Below are positions 1 through 8,073 of a stretch of 64,000 bases of DNA, piece by piece. The notes under the pieces are model-generated. The model searched no databases. It saw only the letters and a program-made list of their open reading frames with translations, and had not been told where the DNA came from. The first letter of the stretch is position 1, and each line of letters starts with the position of its first letter. Location: NCBI GenBank assembly GCA_900109435.1, contig FNZT01000007.1:1-64000 (forward strand), given 5' to 3'. A program made the translations under genes and the position numbers. Source of the stretch: Ruminococcus sp. YRD2003 (GTDB lineage Bacteria; Bacillota; Clostridia; Oscillospirales; Ruminococcaceae).

Positions 1-379
1 AACAGCAATAACGATCGTAGCAACGACGATATTTTTCTGCTAATAAATCGCTTAACTCCTTATTTTCTTCTTCGGTATTTGATGCTTTTACGGTATAAAC
101 CTCCAGTTCCTCTGCATCAAGTGCAAACCAGAGGATCTTCCTTATTATTTCTTCTGTATTACGAGCGGAACCGTCGTAGCGCGCATCCATTTCCCGAAAA
201 ATTTTAGAGCAGCCGATTATGACTAAAACATAATCGGATTCGTCGTAAAAAGAAAGTTTTATTTCTCTGCCATTGTGTTCTATCCAATGCTCTGTTGTGC
301 CCTCAATTCGGAAATTGACGTACGCCTCGAAGAATTTCTGAGACACATCTACCCATGTACGTCTTGAATAATACTCCAT
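1..379 (-). CDS. Hypothetical protein, partial (C-terminus off window)
   Basis: An open frame starts at ATG 379 behind a good ribosome site (AGGAGGT, 5 nt upstream) and runs without stop past position 1, giving at least 126 residues. The protein begins MEYYSRRTWVDVSQKFFEAY and contains a mixed alpha/beta pattern with no signal peptide, membrane segment or motif I recognise. It is not assigned to a family. The reading frame and ribosome site make it a real gene; the function is unknown. Confidence 0.65.
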   Translation of the reverse strand, partial: MEYYSRRTWVDVSQKFFEAYVNFRIEGTTEHWIEHNGREIKLSFYDESDYVLVIIGCSKIFREMDARYDGSARNTEEIIRKILWFALDAEELEVYTVKASNTEEENKELSDLLAEKYRRCYDRYCC

Positions 380-444
380 ACGCTACCTCCTGAAAGAAAG
401 TCGTGATTTATGTTTTCTTCATTATACTACTCAAAAATTTGAAT

Positions 445-458
445 TCCGAAGATTCGGA
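445..458. promoter_or_regulatory. Palindrome upstream of the partial gene
   Basis: TCCGAA-GA-TTCGGA is a perfect 6-bp inverted repeat located 18 bp from a minus-strand TATAAT (427-422) that precedes the partial gene. It would overlap the -35 region, so it could be an operator. This is positional inference only; the rest of 380-650 shows nothing coding. Confidence 0.25.
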
Positions 459-649
459 GGGGCAAACAGAAAAATCTCCCTTTTGCACAAATTGATGGTG
501 CTCAAAATATGCAGTATGTATAAGCGCTCTGTGAAGTGAACGTTGCTTCTGCTGTAGTCATATTATAACACAGGGGAATGAGTACAAAAGCGCGTATGTC
601 TGTATGGTATAATAATAGTTTTCGCACTTTTATTCTTTTCCATATTATA

Positions 650-1390
650 ATCAAAACCACCCGTAAAACGGGTGGTTTGAGGAAGCCCTAGAAGGGCTTG
701 ATACGGACACTGCCCCTTAAGTGGGCTGAGAAAGGTCTGCCAACTGCATTTCATTCTCAGCTACCCCTTAAGGGGTTTTTACTTCTTCTTATACTTTTCT
801 CCAGTAAATGGGTCTGTTGTTTCAAACAAACTTAACTGGTCTGTCATAATATCTTCTTGCAGCTGGTTCTTTATATACTCTTCAATTTTCTTAGCATTCT
901 TTCCTACTGTATCAACATAATATCCTGTACACCAGAAATGTCTGTTACCGTACTTATACTTCAGATTTGCATGTCGCTCAAATATCATCAATGAGCTTTT
1001 TCCTTTCAAGTAGCCCATTATCTGCGATACACTGTACTTCGGCGGAATTGCAAGCAGCATATGTATGTGATCCGGACATGCTTCTGCTTCTATTATTTCT
1101 ACTCATTTTTGTTCACATAACCTTCTTAGTATCTTTCCTATATCAGTTTTTATCTGACTATAAATCACCATTCGTCTATACTTTGGTGCAAACACTATAT
1201 GATACTTGCAATTCCACTTGGAATGTGCTAAACTATTTATATCGTCTCGTTTCATGACGATACCTCCTTTGTTATTTTCAGTTCGGTTGGCAGACCATTA
1301 CTATTATAACATGGGAGGTTTTCTTTTTCTACTCATAGCTAAAGCTTCTTTGAACCCCTGGCAGAGCCAGGGGTTTTCGGGATACAACAA
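650..1390 (-). mobile_element. IS200-like insertion sequence
   Basis: A single Y1-transposase reading frame on the minus strand is framed by subterminal hairpins, as in IS200/IS605 elements, which lack terminal inverted repeats. The hairpins are AAACCACCCG/CGGGTGGTTT at 654-678, AAGCCC/GGGCTT at 683-699, ACCCCTTAAGGGGT at 763-776 and AACCCCTGGC/GCCAGGGGTT at 1363-1385. An inverted pair GGTCTGCCAAC (734-744) and GTTGGCAGACC (1286-1296) brackets the transposase. No tnpB is present. Exact ends are not determinable by eye. Confidence 0.75.
779..1255 (-). pseudogene. tnpA: IS200 TnpA transposase with an in-frame TGA
   Basis: The frame opens at ATG 1255 after AAGGAGGTATCGTC and encodes the usual IS200 N-terminus, then meets TGA at 1105-1103 (codon 51). 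At this place relatives read a Gly codon (GGA), so a single G-to-T change is the likely cause. Beyond the stop the same frame continues to 779 and contains the HUH motif (DHIHM) and the region of the catalytic Tyr (EEYIKNQLQED). The restart at Met (1060) lacks the N-terminal strands, so the copy is probably inactive unless the stop is read through. Confidence 0.85.
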
Positions 1391-1393
1391 AAA

Positions 1394-1417
1394 ACATAGG
1401 GCGTTTCCGCCCTATGT
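1394..1417 (-). terminator. Terminator after the 1437-1961 gene
   Basis: ACATAGGGCG/CGCCCTATGT form a 10-bp stem with a 4-nt loop, followed on the minus strand by a T run. It lies 20 bp past the stop of the neighbouring minus-strand gene. Confidence 0.75.
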
Positions 1418-1436
1418 CCTATAGCAAATTATAATC

Positions 1437-1961
1437 TCAATTTTTATTCTGTCGCTCACGGATAAACTCATTTATGATTTGAGCACACTTTTGATATGGA
1501 GCCGAATCAAGAATCTTTATGATTTCAAGAATGGTATTCTTTGCCGCATCTTCGGAAGAAAAATCAGGAGTTATTGACACATGAAACTTAGTACCATCTG
1601 ACGCGAGAATAGCCCCTTCTCTTTCGCCCCTAAAACTATATCCATGAGTTTCAAAGCATTCTCTTGCCTTACGATATAATTCTTCATGTCCTGCTTTGGT
1701 TTCCAAATGAATAGGTATATCTATATTAGTGACTTTGGTTATTGGTGCTCCACTTTCTCGTCTCCAATTCAACTCAAAATGAAAACTGATATTAGACCAT
1801 TCATCATCAGAAATAATACTCCAGAATTCTTTTTTATAATTTCCTAGTTTTAAACCGTTGGGAAAACGGTATTTCCCATTTGATAATGTTTCCAGCTGGT
1901 GAGCAATCCACATATCCTCATAGTATCTTGCCATATTCTCTGATAAAAAAGTCGTAGTCAT
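1437..1961 (-). CDS. Hypothetical protein, 174 aa
   Basis: The frame begins at ATG 1961 behind GAGGAGGAAAACTT and ends just before a strong terminator, so it looks like a one-gene transcript. The protein is soluble, with no signal peptide or membrane helix. It alternates charged helices with strands (for example FHFELNWRRE and IDIPIHLET), and its C-terminal helix is Lys/Arg-rich. I do not recognise the family. Its place between an IS200 copy and a WYL regulator suggests accessory function, but nothing in the sequence defines it. Confidence 0.75.
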   Translation of the reverse strand: MTTTFLSENMARYYEDMWIAHQLETLSNGKYRFPNGLKLGNYKKEFWSIISDDEWSNISFHFELNWRRESGAPITKVTNIDIPIHLETKAGHEELYRKARECFETHGYSFRGEREGAILASDGTKFHVSITPDFSSEDAAKNTILEIIKILDSAPYQKCAQIINEFIRERQNKN

Positions 1962-2030
1962 AAGTTTTCCTCCTCATTGATTATAGAATATCCTTTATTA
2001 TAATATCACGTAGTATGCGACATTATTGTC

Positions 2031-3095
2031 TTACTCGTTTTCGTATTTTTTGAGAGCGTTCCTCAGTGTTTCTGCTATCTGTTTGCGCAGGCTCTTAGGG
2101 GACAGCACCTCTACCTCATCTGCGAACTGTATCGCCCAATGCAGCATTGAGGCTTCGCTTGCTTCAACGTGAACTATCATCATATCATCAGGCAGCGTTT
2201 CAATTCTGTTATTTGTACCAAAACTATCCGCGATATCGTTCATCATATAACGCTTGCACTGGAATGAGATATGTACCGGAGTACCGCTCCACAGATTAGG
2301 ATGCGTTTTTATGTAATCTGAAAGCCTGATACCGGCTGAAAAGCCTTTGAGTGTACGAAGCTGAGTTGCAGGTTCATCGTTCTTTACGCAGCCTTTGATT
2401 CGGTCAATGCGGAAATGCGTCAGATCGTCGTATTCCGGAAGATTGCATATCAGATACGAGTGACCGTTTCGGGAGACTATCTGATATGGATTGACCATAT
2501 ACAGCTTCTTTTTTCCATTGGAGTCAATTTTTTCTTTCAGCTTACCGTCTATCCCGCAGTCGCAGTAGTGGAATGACACCTGTCTGCCATCAGCGATAGC
2601 ACTACCGATATTTTCAAGTGTGATATAGATCTCTCTGTTAATGATCTTATCAAATACCTCCATATCGGTATTCTTAATTGTCGAGAGAAAAAACTTGCTT
2701 GATAAGCCTTCAAGACGTCCTATAAGGCTAAGGCGTTCTTTCTTTGAAAGGCCGTCAGAAGCGAGGACATTATCAATTAGCAGACGCAGCTCTCCGTCCA
2801 TAAACTCATGAACGTAATACCAGTCTGTCAATATTACTTCATCTTTTCCATTCTTACCTTTACGGATAATAGCATCATCTTCATATTCGCTTCCTCGATA
2901 TCTTACCGGAAAGCCAAATTCTATAAGCTTGGACAGATTGCGTTTGACGGTCTTTAGCGCAACCTCCATTCCATATTCCGATTTTATCAGTTTTTGTATC
3001 TGTTGCTGAGAAAGTCTGTGATCAACATCAGAGTGTTTCTGTAAAATATGAAGAATATCAAGTATTATAACTTTTTTAGGCTGATCATTTGGCAT
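2031..3095 (-). CDS. WYL-domain transcriptional regulator
   Basis: A protein of 354 residues with an N-terminal winged helix-turn-helix (roughly 10-75, with the LKTVKRNLSKLIEFGFPV recognition region) and a WYL domain (about 150-250, including NPYQIVSRNGHSYLICN and FRIDRIKG), followed by a C-terminal WCX-like extension. WYL proteins are ligand-sensing regulators, often of phage-defence or DNA-damage loci. Start ATG 3095 is preferred over an upstream GTG because GAGGTG lies 8 nt before it. It is divergent from the ParB-like gene at 3325, so it may control it. Confidence 0.9.
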   Translation of the reverse strand: MPNDQPKKVIILDILHILQKHSDVDHRLSQQQIQKLIKSEYGMEVALKTVKRNLSKLIEFGFPVRYRGSEYEDDAIIRKGKNGKDEVILTDWYYVHEFMDGELRLLIDNVLASDGLSKKERLSLIGRLEGLSSKFFLSTIKNTDMEVFDKIINREIYITLENIGSAIADGRQVSFHYCDCGIDGKLKEKIDSNGKKKLYMVNPYQIVSRNGHSYLICNLPEYDDLTHFRIDRIKGCVKNDEPATQLRTLKGFSAGIRLSDYIKTHPNLWSGTPVHISFQCKRYMMNDIADSFGTNNRIETLPDDMMIVHVEASEASMLHWAIQFADEVEVLSPKSLRKQIAETLRNALKKYENE

Positions 3096-3267
3096 AGTTG
3101 GCACCTCACTTTTAAGTATTATATTAATTATATATCATTTATTTGCACAAGTCAAGCGAATATTGTGAAGATATTATAAATATCTGTGCCGCATTTATTG
3201 CGGTGCTTCATTTTAGTCCATTTTTTTGAAAACGAGTCACTAATAAGTTTGTCGTTATTTCCTGATA

Positions 3268-3296
3268 TTGAAAAATACATATTCTCATGATATAAT
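3268..3296 (+). promoter_or_regulatory. Sigma-70 promoter for the ParB-like gene
   Basis: TTGAAA (3268-3273), a 17-nt spacer and TATAAT (3291-3296) lie 29 bp upstream of ATG 3325. The close fit supports 3325 as the native start of the gene that then needs a frameshift. Confidence 0.75.
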
Positions 3297-3324
3297 GAAA
3301 TAAATGCTGATAGGTGGTGAAAGA

Positions 3325-4631
3325 ATGGGATTATTCAGTAATACTAAGATCAATATAATAAAAAAGTACCCGATGGTATCGTTGTTGCGGTAACAGGTGC
3401 AAAAGCTTCTCTTAAATCTGAATTGATAAGTCTTGAAGAGAACGAGAAGGATATGACATATCCTATGGTAATGACGTTAAACGGTACTCCATTAATGGAG
3501 ATGCATCCGAGTTATTGTCCTACCTGCTGCGGATTACTTGCAACAGGCTATGGACTTGATAATGCGAAATGCAACGAACTTACCGAAATATCAGATAAAA
3601 TCAACAGTGGATTTACTGGCGTTGATGATTTTCTTGAAACTATAAAGCCTCTTATCGGACTATTTGAAGACGGAGTATATCTTATCAGAGATACAAAGAC
3701 TTTTCCTGTTGACGGTGACAGCCACTTCTTTTGGGCAGTTCCTGACGAGCTTAAATACTATAATTCATATACAGACGCATATTATATCACCGATCTTATG
3801 CGACTAAGTGAATTAAAAGGTATTTTCCTTTATCCTACGCAATCGCGAGACAGGTATGATGAGAGCCGTGTCAAGCATTATATAGACTTATTCAGCAGCG
3901 GAAAAGAAAAGCCTCGTGCAATAGCATATAACGCAATGGGCGGAATGAGTGCTTTGCTTGACGGGCACCACAAGGCTTGCGCAGCTGCAAGGCTCCATGT
4001 CCCTCTTGATACGATAGTAATTACAAAGGGACATCTGTCAGGAAGCAAAGATAATATCAACATACAGTTCGGCTTTTACCTTGATGCCAAGTACGATATA
4101 GCAGTAGATAAAACAAGTGGTCTTCCTTCAAAACTTTACAAACAATACACAGAGCAAATGGCTGATCTTTACGCCAAAAAGAAACAGCCGTCACCTGTAC
4201 TTTATAAAGGGCTGCCTGTTGAAAGCAGATTTGCAAAACGCGAATGGGAAAAATGCTATACAGACGCTGTTTATTATTATCCGACAGCAGATCAGTTTGC
4301 AGGTGAATTAGCCTGTGATTACAGTGCTATTGAAAATATGTCTGCCGAAGAGGTATATGACTATGTTTTTCAGCAGGAGGATCCGGATTATTATGCACGG
4401 GTACTTATGAGCAGATTAGTACGAACGAATGACAAGCGTGCAAAAGAACTGCTTATGAAATTTGTAGCACTTCCGGTCAACGGCTATACAAAGCCTCAGA
4501 TAGCTGCTGCTCTCAGGAGTTTGATGAACTATAAAGATGATGAGACTGAAAAGATATTCATTGATTATGTTATCTGCGGTGATGACTATCTTGCAGATAT
4601 AGCCAAGGATTACTGGGCGGATGGTGAATAA
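3325..4631 (+). CDS. ParB/sulfiredoxin-like fold protein, frame-shifted near start
   Basis: ATG 3325 follows a promoter and TAGGTGGTGAAAGA ribosome site. Its frame reads MGLFSNTKINIIKK and stops at 3391. The main frame (in-frame from 3348 to 4631) continues the sequence as VPDGIVVAVTGAKASLKSEL and lacks its own start with a ribosome site; TTG 3423 is the first candidate. The two frames join by a -1 shift at A AAA AAG (3360-3366), a classic slippery heptamer, giving about 435 aa. The motif ALLDGHHKACAAARL resembles the DGHHR motif of ParB/Srx-fold proteins. The C-terminal ~120 residues look like HEAT-type helices. It could also be a simple one-base deletion in the A run. Confidence 0.6.
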
Positions 4632-4653
4632 TTATCATACATAGGAGAATATA

Positions 4654-5964
4654 ATGGACAGAATAATGAGATCACTTAAGAATATAAACGGAAGATTGTT
4701 TCTGTCGCTATTGGTCATGGGACTTTGTCCGACGCTGTACACAACGCTGCGAACCTTTTTCCTCGGACAGCTTCCCGGAGAATGGTCGTATTCAATAGCA
4801 GGACAGCTTTCATGGGTGAATCTGCTGTATGAGGTCATAAACGAAGCAATAGTTCTCCCTCTGTACTTTTTCATGGGACAGGCTGTGTCTGATAAAAAAG
4901 AATTCACTAACAGGATACGAAGCGGACTGCTTGTATCACTGGGAATATATACGGTATGTTCTGTTCTTGTAATGGTATTTGTACACCCACTGCTAAGATT
5001 CATGGCTGTATCTACTGATATATTATCGGAATCCGCAAGCTATATCAGGATAGAGTGTATAGCCAATATCTTCGGTATACTGTATAGCTTTATCTGCGTA
5101 GCTCTTATTACAATCGGAAAGGATAAGCTTGTTTACGCTATAACGGCAGCAAAGCTGATACTCAGCCTGCTCCTTGATACATTACTCGTCTCAACACAAC
5201 CTGTATCACTGAATTGTGGCGTTAACGGCATAGGTATTTCCAACATAATCTCAAACCTCATCTTGTTCATCATTGCTGCTGTACTTATTAGCAGATGTGG
5301 TTATCATATATTTGAAAAGGGAAAGCTGTCCTTTGCGTGGATGAAGGACTTCCTTAAAATTGGCGGTATCTCAGGACTTGAATCTTTTGTCAGGAATATT
5401 GCGTATATGCTCATGGTCTCGCGTATGGTGAATATGGTCGGAGAGCAAGGGACATATTGGGTGGCAAATAACTTTATATGGGGATGGATGCTGCTGCCTA
5501 TAACTCAGCTTGGAGAGCTTATAAAGCAAGAGACATCCAAGGACAAGAATGCAGTAAAGAATAATACCCTTGGCTATTTTACGATAACGGCTGTAACATG
5601 CCTGATATGGGTGATAACAATTCCGCTGTATAAACCGTTTATGTCTCATATTCTCGGATATAACGACGTAGATAAACTGTTCAAGCTTGTAATGGTATTG
5701 TTCGTGTTCTATGTGATGTACGCCTTCCAGAACGTTTTCGATGCGACTTTCTATGGCAGAGGCAAGACGAATTATATGCTGTTCGAGTCGATAGTGACAA
5801 ACAGCATATACTACGGAACGTTCTTCGTTCTGTACCTATGTGGAATATGGCATCCTACGCTCATTGGCATAGCTCTGATGTTCGGCTGCGGAAATGCCTT
5901 TGATTCAGTTGTTTCCTATATTGCATACCGGCATTTCCTTAAAAAGGAGAATGCTATGAAATGA
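4654..5964 (+). CDS. MATE-family transporter
   Basis: This 436-residue protein has about twelve hydrophobic segments arranged as two halves, and resembles the MATE (multi antimicrobial extrusion) family throughout. Examples are the first segment FLSLLVMGLCPTLYTTLRTFF and the linker before the second half. MATE proteins export cationic drugs or metabolites with Na+ or H+ antiport at the cytoplasmic membrane. It starts 22 bp after the ParB-like gene behind AGGAG, so the two are probably cotranscribed. The substrate cannot be told from the sequence. Confidence 0.85.
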   Translation: MDRIMRSLKNINGRLFLSLLVMGLCPTLYTTLRTFFLGQLPGEWSYSIAGQLSWVNLLYEVINEAIVLPLYFFMGQAVSDKKEFTNRIRSGLLVSLGIYTVCSVLVMVFVHPLLRFMAVSTDILSESASYIRIECIANIFGILYSFICVALITIGKDKLVYAITAAKLILSLLLDTLLVSTQPVSLNCGVNGIGISNIISNLILFIIAAVLISRCGYHIFEKGKLSFAWMKDFLKIGGISGLESFVRNIAYMLMVSRMVNMVGEQGTYWVANNFIWGWMLLPITQLGELIKQETSKDKNAVKNNTLGYFTITAVTCLIWVITIPLYKPFMSHILGYNDVDKLFKLVMVLFVFYVMYAFQNVFDATFYGRGKTNYMLFESIVTNSIYYGTFFVLYLCGIWHPTLIGIALMFGCGNAFDSVVSYIAYRHFLKKENAMK

Positions 5965-6004
5965 CATAATTAGAATAGACTCACAAAATCATTTTTTATG
6001 TACT

Positions 6005-6024
6005 GCACCGCCTTCGGGCGGTGC
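6005..6024 (+). terminator. Terminator after the MATE gene
   Basis: GCACCGCC-TTCG-GGCGGTGC forms an 8-bp GC-rich stem with a TTCG loop, followed by TTCTGTTT. Confidence 0.8.
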
Positions 6025-6187
6025 TTCTGTTTATGTATTCTTTGCCTATTTTTTGGACTTCTGAAATAGATATTATTTATTTGAGTAATATCTCGGTATG
6101 TGCAATCATCGATAAATAGACGTAAAAAAATGTCTCCCCGTTATTAGGAGGAGCTGTTTGTCAAATCAAAATAATTATTCAGAACAC

Positions 6188-6216
6188 TTGACATTCGTGT
6201 GCTTCCGTGATATACT
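6188..6216 (+). promoter_or_regulatory. Strong promoter of hairpin RNA A
   Basis: TTGACA (6188-6193), exactly 17 nt, then TATACT (6211-6216). No ORF begins within 360 bp, and a terminator follows within about 85 bp, so it appears to serve a small RNA. Confidence 0.75.
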
Positions 6217-6222
6217 AAGTAC

Positions 6223-6299
6223 AGTAAAAATCAAAGGCATTGAATTTTAGGCACGTTACACCTATGGGTGTACTGTGTTCAAAATTCAATGCCTTTTTT
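6223..6299 (+). ncRNA. Candidate small RNA A (long-stem hairpin RNA)
   Basis: From the predicted start (~6223) the transcript has a short A-rich leader. A perfect 16-bp stem follows (AAAGGCATTGAATTTT at 6233-6248 with its complement at 6281-6296), ending in T6. Inside the stem sits a second hairpin, TACACC-TATG-GGTGTA (6257-6272), extended by CAC/GTG. The sequence after the loop, GGGTGTACTGTGT, resembles the same place in candidate RNA B at 7.3 kb. The outer stem could simply be a long terminator, but the promoter fit and the second copy argue for a discrete RNA. I cannot assign it to a known RNA family. Confidence 0.55.
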
Positions 6300-6324
6300 G
6301 TTATGTCAGCAGCTTGACAAACCG

Positions 6325-6486
6325 CGTCGGGAGACGTTGCATAGAGCGCCGGGAGGCGCGCAGGACGTAGCAAGAGACTGCTTCATCCAATCTCCGTCTG
6401 TAAATCGGTGCTTATAGAAAGTATGCATTGCGGTTCGGGATCTTCCCGGACTTGCGTACCTGTAAGCCAATGTCTGCACAGCAGAC
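6325..6486. other. Cluster of four small GC-rich hairpins, noncoding
   Basis: Between RNA A and the next gene four compact palindromes follow one another: CGTC-GGGA-GACG (6325-6336), GCGCC-GGGA-GGCGC (6346-6359), CGGGA-TCT-TCCCG (6436-6448) and GTCTGC-ACA-GCAGAC (6472-6486). The first two share a GGGA loop. No ORF or ribosome site fits the region. It could be a structured leader of the 6581 gene, an independent RNA, or a transfer/recombination site; the sequence does not decide. Confidence 0.35.
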
Positions 6487-6580
6487 GCCGAGCGGAGTGA
6501 ATCAAAAACAAAGTCTCAATTATTTACAGGATCGGTAAACCCACGGAATGGCAGTGTTTTCTGTCAGAAATGGAGTAAAA

Positions 6581-7099
6581 ATGAAAAATTTTGTAAGCTA
6601 TTTTGAGATCAGAGGTATATCAGGTATGATGGTGTTCTCTGACAAAGGTGTGGAAATAAGATCATCGGATCCCAATAAAGGAATAAGTAATATCGACTCA
6701 TTTACTATTCTTGGGTGCTCAAAGAGAGTAAGGCAGCTTCTCAAGGATCACAAGCCTGACCAATCTGTTCAATATTCAATTGTTGAGCGTATTTCAGGTG
6801 ATAAAAGCGTTACTTCTTTCGTGAAAAAACAAAAGGTCAATAAATCCATATGTGATTTCCCAGTATATGATATTTCCGAATATGCTGAATATGAACGCGG
6901 ATGGTTTTATACTATTATGCACTCAAGATATTTCTTTACAATTGACGCTTTATTCGTAGCCAAACAATGTGCAGGTTCTTTTTGGGCAGGGCTTGCGGAT
7001 TTTAACAGGAAAAGTCTTCTTAAAAACCTTCAGAAATACAGCGGATTCAGATATGTTCGTCATCGGGATATACTGGATTGCTGTATTGACTTTGTATAA
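6581..7099 (+). CDS. Hypothetical protein, 172 aa
   Basis: ATG 6581 follows TGGAGTAAAA and is preferred to an upstream ATG at 6548 that lacks a ribosome site. The protein opens MKNFVSYFEIRGISGMMVFS and is soluble, mixed alpha/beta, with no motif I recognise. It is preceded by RNA A and the hairpin cluster, and followed by a pentapeptide-repeat remnant and RNA B. A similar layout (RNA, then small unknown gene) recurs at 7519, although the two proteins are not visibly related. Confidence 0.6.
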   Translation: MKNFVSYFEIRGISGMMVFSDKGVEIRSSDPNKGISNIDSFTILGCSKRVRQLLKDHKPDQSVQYSIVERISGDKSVTSFVKKQKVNKSICDFPVYDISEYAEYERGWFYTIMHSRYFFTIDALFVAKQCAGSFWAGLADFNRKSLLKNLQKYSGFRYVRHRDILDCCIDFV

Positions 7100-7110
7100 A
7101 AGTATAACAA

Positions 7111-7250
7111 GCACATATGCCGAACACACTGACTGGATAAACTGCGAGTTCATAAACTGCACCTTCATCAACAGCAATCTCTGCTGCGAGGGCTCTCAGA
7201 ATCAGAACTGCAAGTTCACGGACTGCAATACTATGTATTTTAAGGCGTGA
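7111..7250 (+). pseudogene. Pentapeptide-repeat protein remnant
   Basis: One frame reads DWINCEFINCTFINSNLC, then QNCKFTDCNTMYFKA and a stop at 7248-7250. The pattern of a small residue, C and F every five positions is that of pentapeptide repeats. There is no ribosome site or sensible start, and the frame upstream is shared with the preceding gene. It looks like the 3' end of a lost gene. The NACHT-like protein at 13.8 kb has a similar short stretch near its C-terminus (IFRNCDFADAVF). Confidence 0.45.
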
Positions 7251-7254
7251 GGAC

Positions 7255-7283
7255 TTGACAAATGAGGAAGTGAGTGATATAGT
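7255..7283 (+). promoter_or_regulatory. Strong promoter of hairpin RNA B
   Basis: TTGACA (7255-7260), 17 nt, then TATAGT (7278-7283). The sequence after the -10 box (AAATGCAGATAATATTTGAAAGG) matches the same place in RNA A in spacing and partly in sequence. Confidence 0.7.
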
Positions 7284-7289
7284 AAATGC

Positions 7290-7392
7290 AGATAATATTT
7301 GAAAGGTAGGGCAGCTGTGGATCAAGAAAATATGGTATCGCTTATAAGGGGCGTGCTGTGTCTTCTTGATTCACAGCTGCCCTTTTGTTGTT
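7290..7392 (+). ncRNA. Candidate small RNA B (long-stem hairpin RNA)
   Basis: A 20-bp stem with one mismatch (GGGCAGCTGTGGATCAAGAA at 7309-7328; complement at 7363-7382) encloses a 34-nt loop and ends in TTTTGTTGTT. The loop holds CGCTTATAAGGGGCGTGCTGTGT; its GGGCGTGCTGTGT parallels GGGTGTACTGTGT in RNA A. The outer stems of A and B differ completely in sequence yet both pair, while promoter spacing, leader and loop segment are alike, as expected for two members of one RNA family. The inner hairpin is weaker in B than in A. Confidence 0.55.
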
Positions 7393-7518
7393 CTCAGAGC
7401 TTTTCCACTCAGGCTCTCTGCGGCAAGGCGTTGCTGTTTTTCACAAGCATCAAAAACTCAGGAACACAGTTCCGCTTGACCGCCCCTCAGCAGTATAGAG
7501 GGAGAATGGAGTATTATT

Positions 7519-8031
7519 ATGGGAAACAAAAATGAGTACACGGGCAGAAATTTCGTTGTCAGCGATTTCGAGGTCGCGCCTTATGACCCTGACGAATACG
7601 AGTATAACGGCGACCATAAATGTCACGGACAGATCATCGTGAACAAACTGGAGAAGACTATCACTTTCAGGCATATTTCCGGCACTAAGCCGATATTCAA
7701 TGTCGTTCTGGCGGTTATGGCTCTTAACAAGAATTGGTTTCGAGTATTCAACGCTGAAGAATGCGAAGTTAAGTATGAAAACAATATGCTACTTATAAGG
7801 GATATACCGGCATCGTATTATGTCGCGCATATTGGAGAAAACGGGCTGCCTGTTGTAGACCAGATAATCGAGCACGTCCCGTATTTCAAGGATGTTGAGG
7901 AGTTCACCCTGACCGAGCTGGAGTTTTATCTACTCGCTGAATTCAAAAGTATGCTTTATTTTTCGTCCGGCAGTCTTAAACGAGACAGGAAAAGATTCGC
8001 TAAATACTGGGAATTCAGGTATATCATATAA
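7519..8031 (+). CDS. Hypothetical protein, 170 aa
   Basis: ATG 7519 follows GGAGAATGGAGTATTATT. The protein begins MGNKNEYTGRNFVVSDFEVA and is acidic in its first third. It is predicted soluble with several strands (for example QIIVNKLEKTITFRHI) and a basic tail (SLKRDRKRFAKYWEFRY). No known domain is recognised. It ends convergently with the AAA+ operon at a shared bidirectional terminator. Its own promoter is not evident beyond that of RNA B, so read-through from RNA B may drive it. Confidence 0.7.
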   Translation: MGNKNEYTGRNFVVSDFEVAPYDPDEYEYNGDHKCHGQIIVNKLEKTITFRHISGTKPIFNVVLAVMALNKNWFRVFNAEECEVKYENNMLLIRDIPASYYVAHIGENGLPVVDQIIEHVPYFKDVEEFTLTELEFYLLAEFKSMLYFSSGSLKRDRKRFAKYWEFRYII

Positions 8032-8044
8032 TGGTCAAAATAGA

Positions 8045-8068
8045 ACGGCTTCCTTTACGGGAAGCCGT
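8045..8068. terminator. Bidirectional terminator
   Basis: ACGGCTTCC/GGAAGCCGT (9-bp stem, 6-nt loop) is followed by TGTTGTT on the plus strand. It lies between the convergent 7519 gene and the AAA+ operon. Confidence 0.7.
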
Positions 8069-8073
8069 TGTTG

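Noticed and set aside
563..754. 63-codon minus-strand frame at the IS200 end
   Set aside because: It runs through the terminal hairpins of the insertion sequence and has no ribosome site.
1437..3095. Toxin-antitoxin pair (174-aa protein plus WYL regulator)
   Set aside because: Sizes and spacing (about 70 bp, each with own signals) do not fit, and the small protein has no toxin motif.
6188..7392. Retron-type RNA
   Set aside because: No reverse transcriptase is present nearby, and the RNA lacks the usual msr/msd arrangement.
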